Shown here piece after piece: positions 1-11,361 of a DNA stretch of 64,000 nucleotides. The notes below the pieces were generated by a model. It was not told the origin of the DNA, searched no databases, and worked only from the letters and a program-made list of their open reading frames with translations. The translations under genes and the position numbers were made by a program. The DNA is from Purpureocillium takamizusanense (lineage: Eukaryota > Ascomycota > Sordariomycetes > Hypocreales > Ophiocordycipitaceae), in assembly GCF_022605165.1 (NCBI RefSeq), contig NC_063069.1, positions 3,410,001 to 3,474,000 on the forward strand, in the 5' to 3' direction. Every line of letters starts with the position of its first letter. The first letter of the stretch is position 1.

Positions 1-2990
1 TGCCGTAAAGCCGCGGTATAGGCATTTAATAATGTCTTACGGAAGGCATTAGCGATAGTATTAATCGAGATAGGCGCGCAGGCGTATTATATATATAGGC
101 AGAGACGGACTTAATCGTCGTCGCGCGCTAGCCTAAGTTAGGAACCGTATTCGGGTATAGTAGGCTACGCGGTATAGGATTAGCTAGGAAAAAATTAGGG
201 GTAGAAAGGGCTTTACGACTAGAGAAAACTAGCTCTACGAATAGTACTACTTTAATTTAATTAAGATATCGGCATATATTACGGCGCGCCGGTCTTATCC
301 TATGCCTATATACTAAAAATAGCTAGCGCGGTCTAGGGGTAGGGCGCGGGCCCTTTATTTTATAGGATAGGTTATATATATAGTAAAATATAATTATGCC
401 CTTAATACTACTTTAAATATAACCTCTTAAAGTAATCTTTATTATTATAATAAAAATATTATAATTTTTCCTTTATTTTTAATATTATTAAGATTATATT
501 TACTTTATTAATTAAAATAAAAGTTTATCCCCTTTATTTATTATTTAAATTTTAAATACCTCCCTTTTAAAAGGTTTTTACTATTTATTTATTTTTATAA
601 GTAATTAGCTTTTTTATTTTATTTTATAATTTATAAAGTCTTAAACTTATTAAATAATCTTTATTATTACCTTATAGGTCTTATTTTTAATAAATATTTA
701 TAAGTTAATTTAATATTATAACTTAAAATATAGTTTCTTAAAGAAAGTAAAGGTATAGTTTATTTTATTTATATACTTAAAGTATTTCTTTATTAAATTT
801 AAATATAAATTAAAGTTAATAAGTAATTAAATTTTTTATTAAATTATATTTTACCTTTAAGCTATAAGATTTACCTTATAGTTAATTAAGTCTTATAAAA
901 GTACCTTAATTTATTTTTTAAAAGCTATTTAATTTATTTTTAATTACTTTCTTTATTTTTTAAGCTAATTATTAAGATATTAGTTTTATCTTATCTTTCC
1001 TTTATAATATATATAGTTTAAGGTAAAAATAATCTTTTTCCTATCCTTTTAGAATTTTTAAGGTACTTTAATAAAGGTATACTTAATATCTTATAATTAA
1101 TCTTAATATTTTTAAGGATTTATTAAATAGCCTAGCTTTAAGAAGTTTACTACCTTTACTTTATTATTATAGTTACTATTAATAAAATTAAAAATACCTT
1201 ACTTTTACTTTAATAACGTTATATTAACGCCTTTACTTTAAGCTAAAGATTTATATAGCTATTTCTCCTTTTTCTAAAGCGATTAAAGCTCTTTAAGTTA
1301 CTTAATATAAAGATAGAGTACTTAAGCTTATTCTTTAATTAAAATCTCCCTTTATATTATATCTATATTACTTAAAGTAGCTTATATTACGTTAAATACC
1401 TTAGCGGTATTATCTATAGGGATTCCCTTTATTAGCGTAACGCTATATAACGCGCTTATATTATAGTGGCTTCTCGCTAGCGCTATTATCGCTCTTAAGT
1501 AACTATTAAAGAAGCTTTAGGAATTATAAGGCAATAATATAATTAGTTTAGTTAGGTAAGAGAAATAGTAGCTTTATTAGTCTATAAGTAGTGCCTATCG
1601 CTATTATATTAAGACTAAAGCTTAAAGAGCTTAAACGGCGAAACGTAAGCGAGCTATATAGGGATATCCTTCCCTATACGTAATAGTTATATAGTTACTA
1701 GCATTAGCTAGCCGATATCTTATACCGATATGTATAGAATATAGCCTAAGGTCTTTATAAATACCGGCGACTAATAGGTTAAGGTTTTAAAAGGCAAGGT
1801 ACCTTTTATACGAAATATTAAAAACGTCCTTCTCTAGTATCTTAGTCCGCTATAGTAAAGGAGTAAAAAGGAGGTAACCTTTTAGCGCTATCTCCTTAAG
1901 CACTTACTCTAGGCGTATATAGCTAGCCTTAAAGGCGTTATCGATAATACCTTTATAGACGAAGAGAGTAAGGAGGCATATAGCTAGATAGGGGACCTAG
2001 GTTATAGAGAACTTTAGCCTAATTATCCCGTTAATACTTTAGAGCTCTCCTTAGAAGCTAAGGAGCGGTTTTACGGTCTACCTATATATAGCGCTAGTTC
2101 TAGTAAACCTTCCTTAGCTACTTTATATAGAAAATAGCGATAGTAGCCGCTAATAAAACCTTATCGCCTATACGTACCTATTTAATAGTAACGTCCTTAT
2201 ACTTAAGATTAACGGTACTCGCTAGCCGCTAGCCGCTAAGCGCGCTTATTATAAGGGCGTAATAGAAACCGAAGCGGTTACTACTACTATAGGGGATGTC
2301 TCGAGCCCTCCGCTATATAGTATCGAGCATTAATATAACGTCTTTTACTATAGCTTCCTTCTTCTCGAAGGTCTAAAGGAGTATAAGGCCTAGATTAATA
2401 GCTAATTATAGGATTTCCTATCGGCGGCTCCTTAACTACGTTAGCCTCTACGTATTATAGCTAATAGTAGAGTAGTATTAATCGTATAGGCGCCTCTTAC
2501 CTTAGTAACCTTATAGGCTAGTCCGCTACGATACGCGGCGTCCTAGGATAAGTAGTAGAGCCTATATAAGTACGCCGCGTATAGATTTTACTCCCTTAAG
2601 GGGTCTATTACTCTCGTATCGGCTATCTTTACGAGGATAGACTAAACGTCCTATAAAGTCACGGCTAAGGTTATAGTATAGACTATTCGGTACTCCTTAG
2701 GGCCTAAGTAAGGTCGCGGCACGCTAGATAATTGCCAATAATACTCTAGGAAACCTAGATACCGCTTCCTTATACTATAATCTCGGAAGTTAAGATCCCT
2801 CTAGGTCTATTTATAATCGTCGATCCCGAGGCTCTAAATGTACCTATAAGCAAGCGTTAGTACGCGGTCCTAATAGCAGTATTAGCGATATTAGCAATAG
2901 CGGGAAGAGGTGATAAGGCACTTACGACTACTATAATCCCTAAATTTCCTCGCGAGCCTTCCTTATCTTAAGCTAGGACGCCGTGCTATC
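1..2990. mobile_element. RIP-degraded repeat island (unclassified transposon remnant)
   Basis: Seen: the stretch is rich in TA and almost free of CA and TG. Between 1979 and 2296 I find neither dinucleotide, while CG is kept. The section from about 361 to 1300 is extremely AT-rich; the flanks (1-360 and 1380-2980) keep more GC but show the same bias. No reading frame of useful length survives. Known: repeat-induced point mutation in ascomycetes turns CpA into TpA on both strands of duplicated DNA, which gives this signature. Inference: an old transposon or repeat copy inactivated by RIP, perhaps near a chromosome end or in heterochromatin. The element class cannot be told from what remains. 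The composition changes abruptly near 2990, where TG and CA become common again. Confidence 0.85.
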
Positions 2991-4824
2991 CTAAAGGGCC
3001 CCTTGCTGGTGCCTAGAGTCAACCTAGCGCGCGAGCTTTCCCGCGTCTGCTTGGAAGAAGGCTTTGCGGTGCTGCGTGCGGCCGCTTGTCTTCTTCGGCC
3101 GACGGGCCTCCTTCGACTGGCGCGCCATCTTGCTGCTGCCGACAGGAAAATGGGGGCTTCCGCACCCTGTTCCCGTGCAGGGAGCGAAAAGGGGTGCCGT
3201 GGGATTGACAGGGCCGGGGGAGAGTAGCTGCGAGGAAGGGGGGGGAGGGGATGAGAAGCAGGCTTCTAGGGCGGTTCCCTAAGGTTAGTTGAGGACGACA
3301 GGATGCAGGATCGGGCTCAGAAGGAGAGGGAGGATGCTAGAGGGGAAGGGGCCAAGAGGAGAGAGGAGAAGCCGGCAAGAGCATCGGTTTATATTGAACA
3401 CGGCCATGATCCGGTGGCCAACGAAGCGCTTCGTCACGGCCGACGCCTAACGCATTCGCCGCTCCCCTTTCCTGCGCATGCGATACGCGCCCTCGCTCAG
3501 CTCAGCCGGCGATAGAGGGGGCGTACGATCGGGTGAGGCCAGGCGGCTGCTAGCCCTACCCCCGCGCCCGACGGAGCTCGAGGCCGCGGCCGTAGGGTGG
3601 AAAACGGAGGGGGCAGTCGCTGCCCCCCTCCCGGGACCGGCAGCGACCCACCGGCGCCGCCGTCGAAACGGTGCGGCGGCAGAACCTCGGCGGTTCACAG
3701 CGAGGGAGACTTCCCGTTCGCTCTCCCATAGACAAGCTTATGAGCGGCAGATTAGTAGTTGGGTCGGTGACGACCAGCGAACACCGGCTGTTGTATGTAA
3801 TCTTTTGTCAATTTTTGCGTCGTCTTGTTCTGCCGTGATGTCGTTGCAAGAGTGTGGTTCTCTTTTTGGTGTCGTTGACAGATGCACAGTCGTGGCAGAC
3901 GCGGCCTGTTATGCGGCCAGGTGGGGTGTGTGCAGCCGTGTCGCATGCGTCAGACGAACCACCAGGAAGCACCAGCCAGGGGGCCTTGTCATAGCATGGC
4001 TGGACATGGAGGACCTTGAACAGCGGTCTCCATGTCGTTCAACTATTTTGTTGCAGTCGCAGCCACACTTTGCGCCCACGATATGCGGCACGACCTGCAG
4101 AGGGGCCAGGGGGTTCAAATATTGCGAAGAGTCTACCAAGACGAGTACTACGCACATCCAGCCAGAGCTGTGAAGAGCAGACGTGCTTGCCCCATAACCG
4201 CTACCAACATTTCCTCGCTTTACCCGGAGGTCGTATCCTGGGTCGGCGCGGTACTTGGAAGTGTGGTACAGTCGCATTCTGCCTGCTTCTCATGCGGCTG
4301 TTGCCTCTCCAAAATGACTGGATTACCCTTTAAGTAAGAAAATTTTGAAAAGATCATACTCTTTCTCTATTACCTATGTCATTCCAGCATCCTAGCCTGA
4401 TCACCGTACCCCACCATCCTGCCGCAGCCAAGTGTACCTCTTGGACTAGTGTACCCTTGCGGCCTCGGAGCTATGATAGCAATAAGACTATTGACACCAT
4501 CAAGCCCGATAACTCCATGCAGCTTCAAGATCTCTTGACCTAGTGATCTTGTCTAGACAAGGAGCCTAGGGAAGACTCCTAACCTAGACAGTCGTGCGTA
4601 GAATGCCAGAGAAAGCAAAGAGCAAAAATACCAACGATATCAACCACGACACCGTGTTCGCTGTAGGCAGACTTTTGCGATGCGGGATGAACGGTGTGGT
4701 GGTCAGTGCAATCTTGTTAGGTACTTATCTCACACGGCAACGTCGGCTCACTGAAACCCACTGGGGTAAGTCCGCGATCATACGACCGGCCAGCTGATCC
4801 CATGAAGCCCTCGCTTCGGACTTA
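2991..4824. other. Intergenic, no recognisable gene
   Basis: Ordinary-composition DNA between the RIP island and the first likely gene. Several overlapping open frames of up to about 230 codons occur on both strands around 3447-4337, but they have no recognisable domain and they contradict one another. A perfect 14-bp palindrome (CTTGTCTAGACAAG) lies at 4548-4561. A short frame from the ATG at 4603 to 4797 has one hydrophobic stretch but nothing else to support it. Confidence 0.5.
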
Positions 4825-5208
4825 TTATTTCTGACCCAAAGTTGCATTCTCGCGCTTCAGAGAAGGACGTTTCTTGGGCGATTCCGGGTCCTCATAATGG
4901 TCCAGGCGGCTAATGGCGCCGTCTCGCGGCTCTTGGCACAACACACAAGAGGTCTCTCCCGGCTTGCAGTTACGACAATTCGTCGCAGTCTTCTGCGACT
5001 GGACGGTGGCCTGCGGGCTGTCGACGACGATATTCGGCAGGGCTGTCGATGCTGACTGCTGGGCTTGGTGAGCCTTTTCGCCCGTGCTTTCCTTTTTTTC
5101 CTTCGAGGGACCCGGCATGGAGCCGGCGGGACCTTGTTGTTTTTGCCCCGGGGCGTTAGACCCCTCGGGCGCGTCGCTAAAGTGAATCTTTTTAGTGTTG
5201 CGAGGCAT
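4825..5208 (-). CDS. Small hypothetical protein with a CxxC-x6-CxxC knuckle
   Basis: I do not recognise this gene. It is a 127-residue, intron-free frame starting at an ATG at 5208. The first half is polar and rich in Gln, Ser, Lys and Pro, as in disordered proteins. Around residues 78-91 there is a four-cysteine pattern, CRNC-KPGETS-CVLC, of the spacing seen in zinc knuckles and ribbons. The C-terminus is charged and Lys/Arg-rich (PKKRPSLKR), resembling a nuclear-localisation patch. There is no signal peptide or membrane segment. The upstream DNA (5225-5335) carries repeated GTGAGTGAG-like words. A nuclear or nucleic-acid-binding role is only a guess from the Cys and basic motifs. It could be lineage-specific, or a chance frame. 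Confidence 0.45.
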   Translation of the reverse strand: MPRNTKKIHFSDAPEGSNAPGQKQQGPAGSMPGPSKEKKESTGEKAHQAQQSASTALPNIVVDSPQATVQSQKTATNCRNCKPGETSCVLCQEPRDGAISRLDHYEDPESPKKRPSLKRENATLGQK

Positions 5209-5992
5209 CTTTTTGCCTGACGGGACTGTTGAAGTTGTGGATGTGAGTGAGCGTTGCTGGAAGATGAGAAAGCGAGTGTGATGTGAGTGAGTGTTGCAGA
5301 GAAGACCGAAGATGCGGATGTGAGTGAGTGAGAGATGATGTGTTGCTTCTGTCCATGTCGGCCGTCAGGTGGTTCTTATATATGTGGTGTCGTGACATCT
5401 GAGCCATGTGTTCATGAACACCACAGCTCATTCAAGGCATGGCTCTTCAAGGTGGCTGAATGGACCATATAGCTACGAGGAACATGAGGAGCGAGGATGC
5501 ACGAAAGTAACAATTAATTGGCTTTGTTCACAAAGTGGTCCGTATAACAGCGCTTTTTCAGGGGCCGTGACGAACTTTGGGCCACCGAAATTGTCTTTGA
5601 ACAATGCCCTGTATTGAAAGCCTTTGCTCTGAACAAATTATGATTGCACAGAGATGTTTCCATCTCTCCGGGCCCACGCTTTGACTCTTGAGGCTAGATC
5701 AAAGCGTAGGCCACACAGTGAGACTCTTTTGTGTACAGCCGGGGTATACATGGTTCAACCGCATATCAAGTGCGACACTCCTCGAGAAGCTTATTCTTGC
5801 TACAGCTCTCCGTACAAACAAAAGCCCCAAGGATTTGCTCCAAGATGGAGGCTGGGCGCCGATATACTTTTAACGTTTCTGCATCGGCCATCCAACCGTG
5901 ACGAATCAGTAGACAAAGCCCTCTTCGCGTGAATGCCAAACGAGTCTAACCCTGCCGCTATTTTCCGTCTTTGTTTGGAATCCCGCGAACGA
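5209..5992. other. Intergenic with a short inverted repeat
   Basis: No convincing gene. Small frames at 5408-5617 and 5654-5932 lack recognisable content. Two 14-nt arms, ggcccacgctttga at 5671-5684 and tcaaagcgtaggcc at 5699-5712, are reverse complements with one mismatch and a 14-nt loop. They could form a hairpin, or could mark the end of a degraded inverted-repeat element. Confidence 0.5.
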
Positions 5993-6358
5993 CTACACCT
6001 GTAGGTACTCCAGCCCCAGAGATACCACCGCCGGCGCCATTTGCACCGTCCAAATCTTCCGTGACGCCGTCGCGCCACCGTACGCCCCCGCGACGACCAC
6101 GCACCCCAGGAAGAAGAGGCGGAGCTGCGCCGCAAACTCGGCGACCGGGTGAGCGATACCCCAAACCAGGCCGGCTGCCAGAAAGCCGTTGTACAGGCCT
6201 TGGTTGGCGGCCAGGGCGCGTGTCTGCTGCGCGAATTCGGGGGTGAGGCGGAAGGCGCGGCGTCCCCGCGGGGTGGTCCAGAGGAACATTTCGAGCACGA
6301 GGATGTAGACGTGCAGAACGGCCATCAATGCCGTGGCGATTGATGAGATGAGTGCCAT
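5993..6358 (-). CDS. DUF1304 family small integral membrane protein
   Basis: Seen: 121 residues from the ATG at 6358, reading MALISSIATALMAVLHVYIL. Family hallmarks follow: LEMFLWTTPRGRRAF, then LTPEFAQQTRALAANQGLYN and GFLAAGLVWG, then two further hydrophobic segments. The chain is almost entirely membrane segments (about four). Known: DUF1304 proteins are roughly 120-residue polytopic membrane proteins in bacteria and fungi with no established biochemical role. I chose the start at 6358 because it gives the family's usual N-terminus. An in-frame ATG at 6478 would add 40 residues, His-rich and unlike the family, probably leader sequence. No intron is needed. The amidase gene lies downstream of its promoter side on the same strand. 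Confidence 0.85.
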   Translation of the reverse strand: MALISSIATALMAVLHVYILVLEMFLWTTPRGRRAFRLTPEFAQQTRALAANQGLYNGFLAAGLVWGIAHPVAEFAAQLRLFFLGCVVVAGAYGGATASRKIWTVQMAPAVVSLGLEYLQV

Positions 6359-6650
6359 GGTGCGGCGTTTTTGACAATTTGACCGTTTTTGAAGGGACTG
6401 GTGATGATGATGAGGGATGTAACTAGAGTGGTGGTGAGGAGTTGCGTGGTCGGGCTGGATGGATGGTTGGCTTACCATCGTCTATGCCTTTAACCTTTTC
6501 AGGCGAGTGAGCACTTGGCCAGTTGGCACTCGCTCCTAAGAAGTAACACAGAGGCGGGGAGACAGGAGAAGCTCATTGGCACGCAATACGAATAGGGGCC
6601 CGTCGTCAACATACATATTGTAACACACAGACAGAGCGCACCGGATTCAC
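6359..6650. other. Amidase 3' flank and DUF1304 promoter
   Basis: A 292-bp spacer between the amidase stop (6651) and the DUF1304 start, both genes on the minus strand. The part next to 6358 is rich in CAC/ACC words on the minus strand. No other feature is seen. Confidence 0.5.
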
Positions 6651-8702
6651 TCACTCCCAGCCTTCCATATTTGGCCGCTCCACATCGCCAATGTCGTGCC
6701 TCTTCCAGGCCACCATGAATCGCAGCAGCACGTCCTCCCTCCCGCGTCTCGCCAGCGCAAACATGCCGTACGGCTGCCCGTTGCGCGCCGTCCATCGCCC
6801 CAGCGGCACCGCCGCCGTCGGCCACCCCGCGCACGCGGCAAACGTGACGAGCTGCGCGTCCGAGGCGGACAGCACGATGTCTACGTTTGCATCGTTCATG
6901 GCCTTGCCCATGGTCTCTCGCTCGGCGACGTGGCGGAGGTGAGCGACGGTGGCGGCGTGATCGTCTGGCGAGAGGGTCGAGTTGAGCGCGGCGATGAGCT
7001 CGCTTTGGCCCGTGTGTGCTGCGGCAGGGTTAGTTGGATGTGAAGCCAGCGTGAACTAGGAAGGGGTTTACATGCGCTCTGGCATGGCAATGTGCTTGTT
7101 CGCCTCATTCCAATCAACAATATCTTGGAGCTTTCGTATCTCGGGATTGTCATGGAAGCACGCGATGAACTCTTCAACGTTATGTGGGAACTCGTAGTCT
7201 GTGCCAGGTCGTCAGTGATTTTTTTCTTTCCGTTTCCTGCATTTTAGGACTTACACGCCGTCGTAGCGAGTGATTGATCCTTGTACTTGAGCACGTCGTC
7301 TGCCTCTGGGACCTGAAGTGGATAGACTGTCCTGGCGCCGAGAGACCTCATCTTCTCGATCGCGCCCTCATACTTGCTAATCTATCGCATGTCTGTCAGA
7401 GATCTTGTACACAGTTAACAAGCAGCGTTTGTGTAGCTCACCACATCGGGATGGTCCCATTTGCCCTTGAGAACCGACTCGTGCACGCCCCATGCCGGAG
7501 CCATCACCGCGATTCCCAGTCCCTTAAAGCCCTTCTCAGTCTCGTCTCTTGCCCCCTTACGCAACTCTTCTTGCTTGAGTCTCGTTTGTACGGCCTGTGA
7601 GACGTCGTTGCTGTGGTCAGAAATAAGAATGGAGGCGAGAGGAGCAAGATCCGCCGGATCGCGCGCCATCGCCCCTACGCAGTCGTAACTACGGCTCAGT
7701 TTAAATATACCCCGAGTCGGCACCGCGCCGTAGCTCAGCTTGATGGCGTAAACGCCGTTGGTGCTTGCCGGTAGCACCATCGAGCCCGTCGTCTCGGTAC
7801 CGATGGCCAGGGGCGCGAAACCAGCCGATACGCTCACGGCCGACCCGGAAGATGAGCCGCCCGAGACCTATTGTGCTGTCAGCAAAAGAGGCTTGCAAGT
7901 GCGGGTGTCGACTCATTCTTTGTACCGGCTGGTCTTTTTCGTCAAGGTCTTTGCGGCGGTACGCGGACAGGGTTTGACCTTTGAAGGCGCTCCATCCGAC
8001 TGGTGTGTCCTTGTTTCTGCATATCAAGTCAGCAGCGAGCCATCTCAAGAAATGGCTATCTAAAGTCTCACTTCATTCCACAGAACTCCTACCACGAGGT
8101 ACGTCAGCTTTTGTTGTATGGCGGAGTGATATGTGTGCTCACTGTCATGTTGCCCTTGCCAAGAATAATCAGGCCGTTCTCTCGCATCTAATTGCACGGC
8201 GTCAACGCAAACTACCTTCCTTATTAACGCCGGGGACATACTCTATCGACAACGGTAGCATTCTCTCTTGCCCTCAATGTCGTAAAGACGGCTGTCCCCG
8301 CACTAGTCGGCATGCCCCATGCCTCGTCTGTCACCACAGTATCCTGTAACGGTCAGCGCGCGCGAACCTGCACACGAGTCGCCAGGATGTCGGAGTGCTG
8401 CATCCAAGGTGCTTTCATGTAAGCGCGACCACTCGTACCTTGACAATAATCGGGATGCCATGGAGCGGCCCCCTCAGTTTCCCGTTTACTCGCTCTTCAT
8501 CCAGCTCTTTCGCTTGAGTCACTGCCAGTTCCCGAGGCAGGGTCGCGGTGACGGCATTAAGCTTCCGTCCCTGCCAGTTGTGTCGCTCAATGTGGTCCAG
8601 GAACTGGCTCACCAGCGCCACGCTAGTGGTCTCCCCGGTAGCCAGCTTCCGCTGGAGCTCGGCCGCGGATAGGAATTGCAGTGGCGTCTCGCTGTGGCTC
8701 AT
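6651..8702 (-). CDS. Amidase signature family hydrolase, nine exons
   Basis: Role from the family: a serine hydrolase cleaving C-N amide bonds (acetamidase/fatty-acid-amide-type). The true substrate is unknown. Exons inferred by splice sites and frame: 8702-8439, 8343-8242, 8187-8143, 8088-8072 (only 17 nt), 8016-7926, 7867-7442, 7381-7255, 7198-about 7080, and about 7020-6651, giving about 520 residues, normal for the family. The catalytic triad is visible: Lys in HGIPIIVK at the end of exon 1, the cis-Ser in VSGGSSSGSAVS, and the nucleophile region GTETTGS. Exon 2 adds DTVVTDEAWGMPTSAGTAVF, and the last exon gives FAACAGWPTAAVPLG, both typical. No signal peptide is seen. The start at 8702 (MSHSETPL) is preferred over an ATG at 8732. 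The exon 8/9 junction is ambiguous: the conserved frame needs a GC donor at 7079, or another acceptor. The gene looks intact. Confidence 0.9.
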
Positions 8703-9280
8703 TGTGTCGTTGGTGCGTCTGTACTTTGGCAAATTGCTGATAGTCGTCGAAACGAGGTTGCTCCAGCGCCGGAGGTTGGATCGCCTTCAAATATCTGCGA
8801 TCTTTGTCTCATGTCTCACCCCGCAAGCAACGAGAACCAACCCGCCAGGCATCTGGATCTTTTGCCTCTCCTCGCGGCTTGCTGACATGCAGTGGCAGGA
8901 TCCGGCGTGCCGCGCAATAGCGCGCTCAGGCATCTCTCTTCCGGGGTCTTTGCCAAAGTACCTTGCGCTAAGTGCCAATCGTGCTGGTCTAGCTTCCGCC
9001 TTCAGTGCAGGCAGCCAAGATATCTGGGGTCGATGCAACATCAACTTGAACCCGGCCTACCCACTATCACTATTCCCGTGCAAGCTATCCAGATGAGGAA
9101 AGCAGCTTACCAGGCCCGAGCCGAGTTCCCCTCGCGTGCTGTTGACGCGGACTCAACACATGGGCTATAGACGTCCGTCGCAGACGCCGCGTCGAGATGA
9201 ACAACTAGCGAGACACCTTTTTCTCTTGTCGCTACGCCACATGGGAAGTCCGGGACGAAGTTCATGTATAGTATAATTGA
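8703..9280. other. Intergenic, no gene seen
   Basis: This stretch holds the amidase promoter and the 3' flank of the secreted-protein gene. Overlapping frames on both strands (for example 8787-9044 minus and 8548-9096 plus) have no recognisable domains, and I treat them as chance frames. Confidence 0.5.
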
Positions 9281-9708
9281 CTAAATTACTGTATGACTTC
9301 TAGACTGCTGTAAGCCGGGGCAGCTGTCTGAGTGATCGACGCCCCCGTCGTCGCAGAAGCCGGTCGCGCAGAAGTACTGATATGTGATGTCGCCGTTGGG
9401 TCCGCCAGTGCATAAGAAAAGGGACTTGTATATGCGAAGCGAATCAGTTTCCTGGCCGTTCCAGATGAGAGCTTCATGTATACGGCCGTAGTAATTGCCT
9501 AGAACACGGGAGATTGTGTCAGCTCAGATGTGTCGGCCAAAGAAAAAGATCGTCTATGGGCTTCATTAGCAATCTGAAATCGTCTACCTATTGCCAAAAG
9601 GTTGTATCCGCAGTAGTACAAGCCCTGCTTGCAGTTGAGTGCCACGGTCACAGGGACAAGTGCTGCCAGAGCGGCAACATGAATTTTGAGGGCGGCTATG
9701 CTGACCAT
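9281..9708 (-). CDS. Small secreted cysteine-rich protein (candidate effector-like)
   Basis: Two exons, 9708-9588 and 9498-9281, with an 89-nt GT-AG intron (9587-9499), encode 112 residues. Residues 1-24 form a clear signal peptide (AALAALVPVTVAL). The mature part has six cysteines at 26, 33, 70, 84, 89 and 100, set in motifs such as NCKQGLYYCGYNLL, SLFLCTGGPNG and YQYFCATGFC. It has no membrane segment after the signal. The architecture, a short secreted protein with an even number of cysteines, is that of fungal small secreted proteins that form disulphides outside the cell. I recall this CKxGLxYCGY pattern from similar fungal proteins but cannot name a function. It lies upstream of the tandem surface-protein pair. 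The splice is well supported, since the joined frame continues for 73 residues with regular Cys spacing to a stop at 9281. Confidence 0.75.
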
Positions 9709-11361
9709 TTTCGGCGGCCCTGTATCTGACAAACAAAAGCAATAAGTAGATTGTGTGCTGTTTGAATGTTGTCTGAGTCACAACAAAAGTAGCTATGCTC
9801 GGGAGTGTTCTCCGTACTTATAGCCGTTTGCGTCCACAATGTGCAGTCAAAGCCCAGGTCGACTAGATCATCGTGCCGCCAGACATACAGCTGAATAGTA
9901 TTCCGCTCATGGCATTGGATCCGGCTGCAGCAGTCAAGGCAAAAGTCGCACCAGCTAAGCTTTGTGCCAAGGCAAAGGTGACGGGAGCGAAGGACGGGAA
10001 TCAAGCTCACATTCTGAGGGAAGCATGAGCTGGGTGGATCGAGGGATCCCATTTATCGTAGCTTCTACGAGTGCTTAGCCTGCGTCAGGTCTTTATAGGT
10101 GTCTAGAGGATCCATAAGATCCTACCTAAATTGAACCGCGTCACCTCGAGAATTGGCGAGCACCAGCGATCCGAGTGAGTTTCCCTGTACCACTTCGCTT
10201 GCTTGGAATCGCAAGATGCTATCAAACATAGTACCAAACATACAAAAGCCTCCTGGCCAGGATCGCTGCATGCCCTCATTCAACACCACGATGGACGATA
10301 TCAGGTGTCTTTGTAGCTACTGCGTGTGCGAGGTAAATATTGCGAAGACCTCGAGGTGCGAGTCCAACATTTTATATCTTTTGCATGGACACGTATTACA
10401 AGCACGGCCGGCTGAAGGCCCAAGAGCTTGTGCGTGCCAAGAAAAACCGAACACACGACGGCAAGAGTGCAATAGGGGCCATACTATAGCACTGAACTTT
10501 GAAAGCGGCAGACACCCAACAGCCTTGATGGATTGATTGATACGTGCATGGCGGCGTTGATCATCCCCCGTCACCCAAAGGCTTCCTGCTGATCCAAACG
10601 ACAACCCCTCACTCTGCGGCCGCTGCCCCTCGAGGCCCGTCCACATCGTACCTGCACGAAGTGAGCACTGACAACAACGCAGACCAGACCAGACGACAAA
10701 GGCATAGTTGGTCCGGACATTCACGTACCAGTCCGTGCAGCGGGGTTCGGCCGCGCTGCTGCCAATGGACGATGTTGTTGTTGCTCAGACTGCAAAGCCG
10801 CGATTGGATATTGCGCGCGCGATGTTGGCATGGTCGCGTTGGTCATGGCCCCTGAGATGCATGGGCGGGTCAACGGGCTCGTGTGTCCGCCTCGCCTCAC
10901 ACCTCCCTGTTGAGCCGCACCGTACGAGGTGCCCATCACCGCCCTGTCTAGCTGGTTCCGTCTGTTCTCTCCTTTGCGACCATGAGCAGCGTGCCAGACC
11001 GAATCTTGTCACTGTTCATGAACTTTCGTCTTGGTAGATGAAACTGTGTTCGCATATCTCGGATATAGAGGCCCGGTGAGTTATCGCAATGTTATCGTTC
11101 GTTCTGTGATGAAGCCCTTTGGAATCGTTGCAGCAGTTACGGGTCGCCACCGTCGTGGCTAGCTCTGGACCCATCGACCGTTATTAGCTACGCTCCAACT
11201 TCTTTGCCATACTGAAGCTAATAATGCTGTTTGCTCAAACCTTATAGCCTCTGTCGAACTCGGTACCGCGCGAGACCAAACCAAAAACCTTGCCTTCGAC
11301 TGAAGGATCGCGTGCCAAAAGCAGTCTAATATGAGCCCCCCGCATCCACTGAGCTGACAGG
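9709..11361. other. Intergenic, 1.65 kb without a supported gene
   Basis: Upstream of the secreted-protein gene on the minus strand there is an open frame at 9696-10052 (118 codons, several Cys and Trp). It overlaps that gene's leader and first exon in another frame and has no signal peptide, so I do not call it. The rest shows short, mutually overlapping frames with no domain. A pyrimidine-poor promoter for the surface gene at 11362 is not obvious. Confidence 0.45.

Noticed and set aside
9696..10052. 118-codon Cys/Trp-containing minus-strand frame next to the secreted protein
   Set aside because: No signal peptide, overlaps the secreted gene's first exon in another frame, and no splice model improves it.
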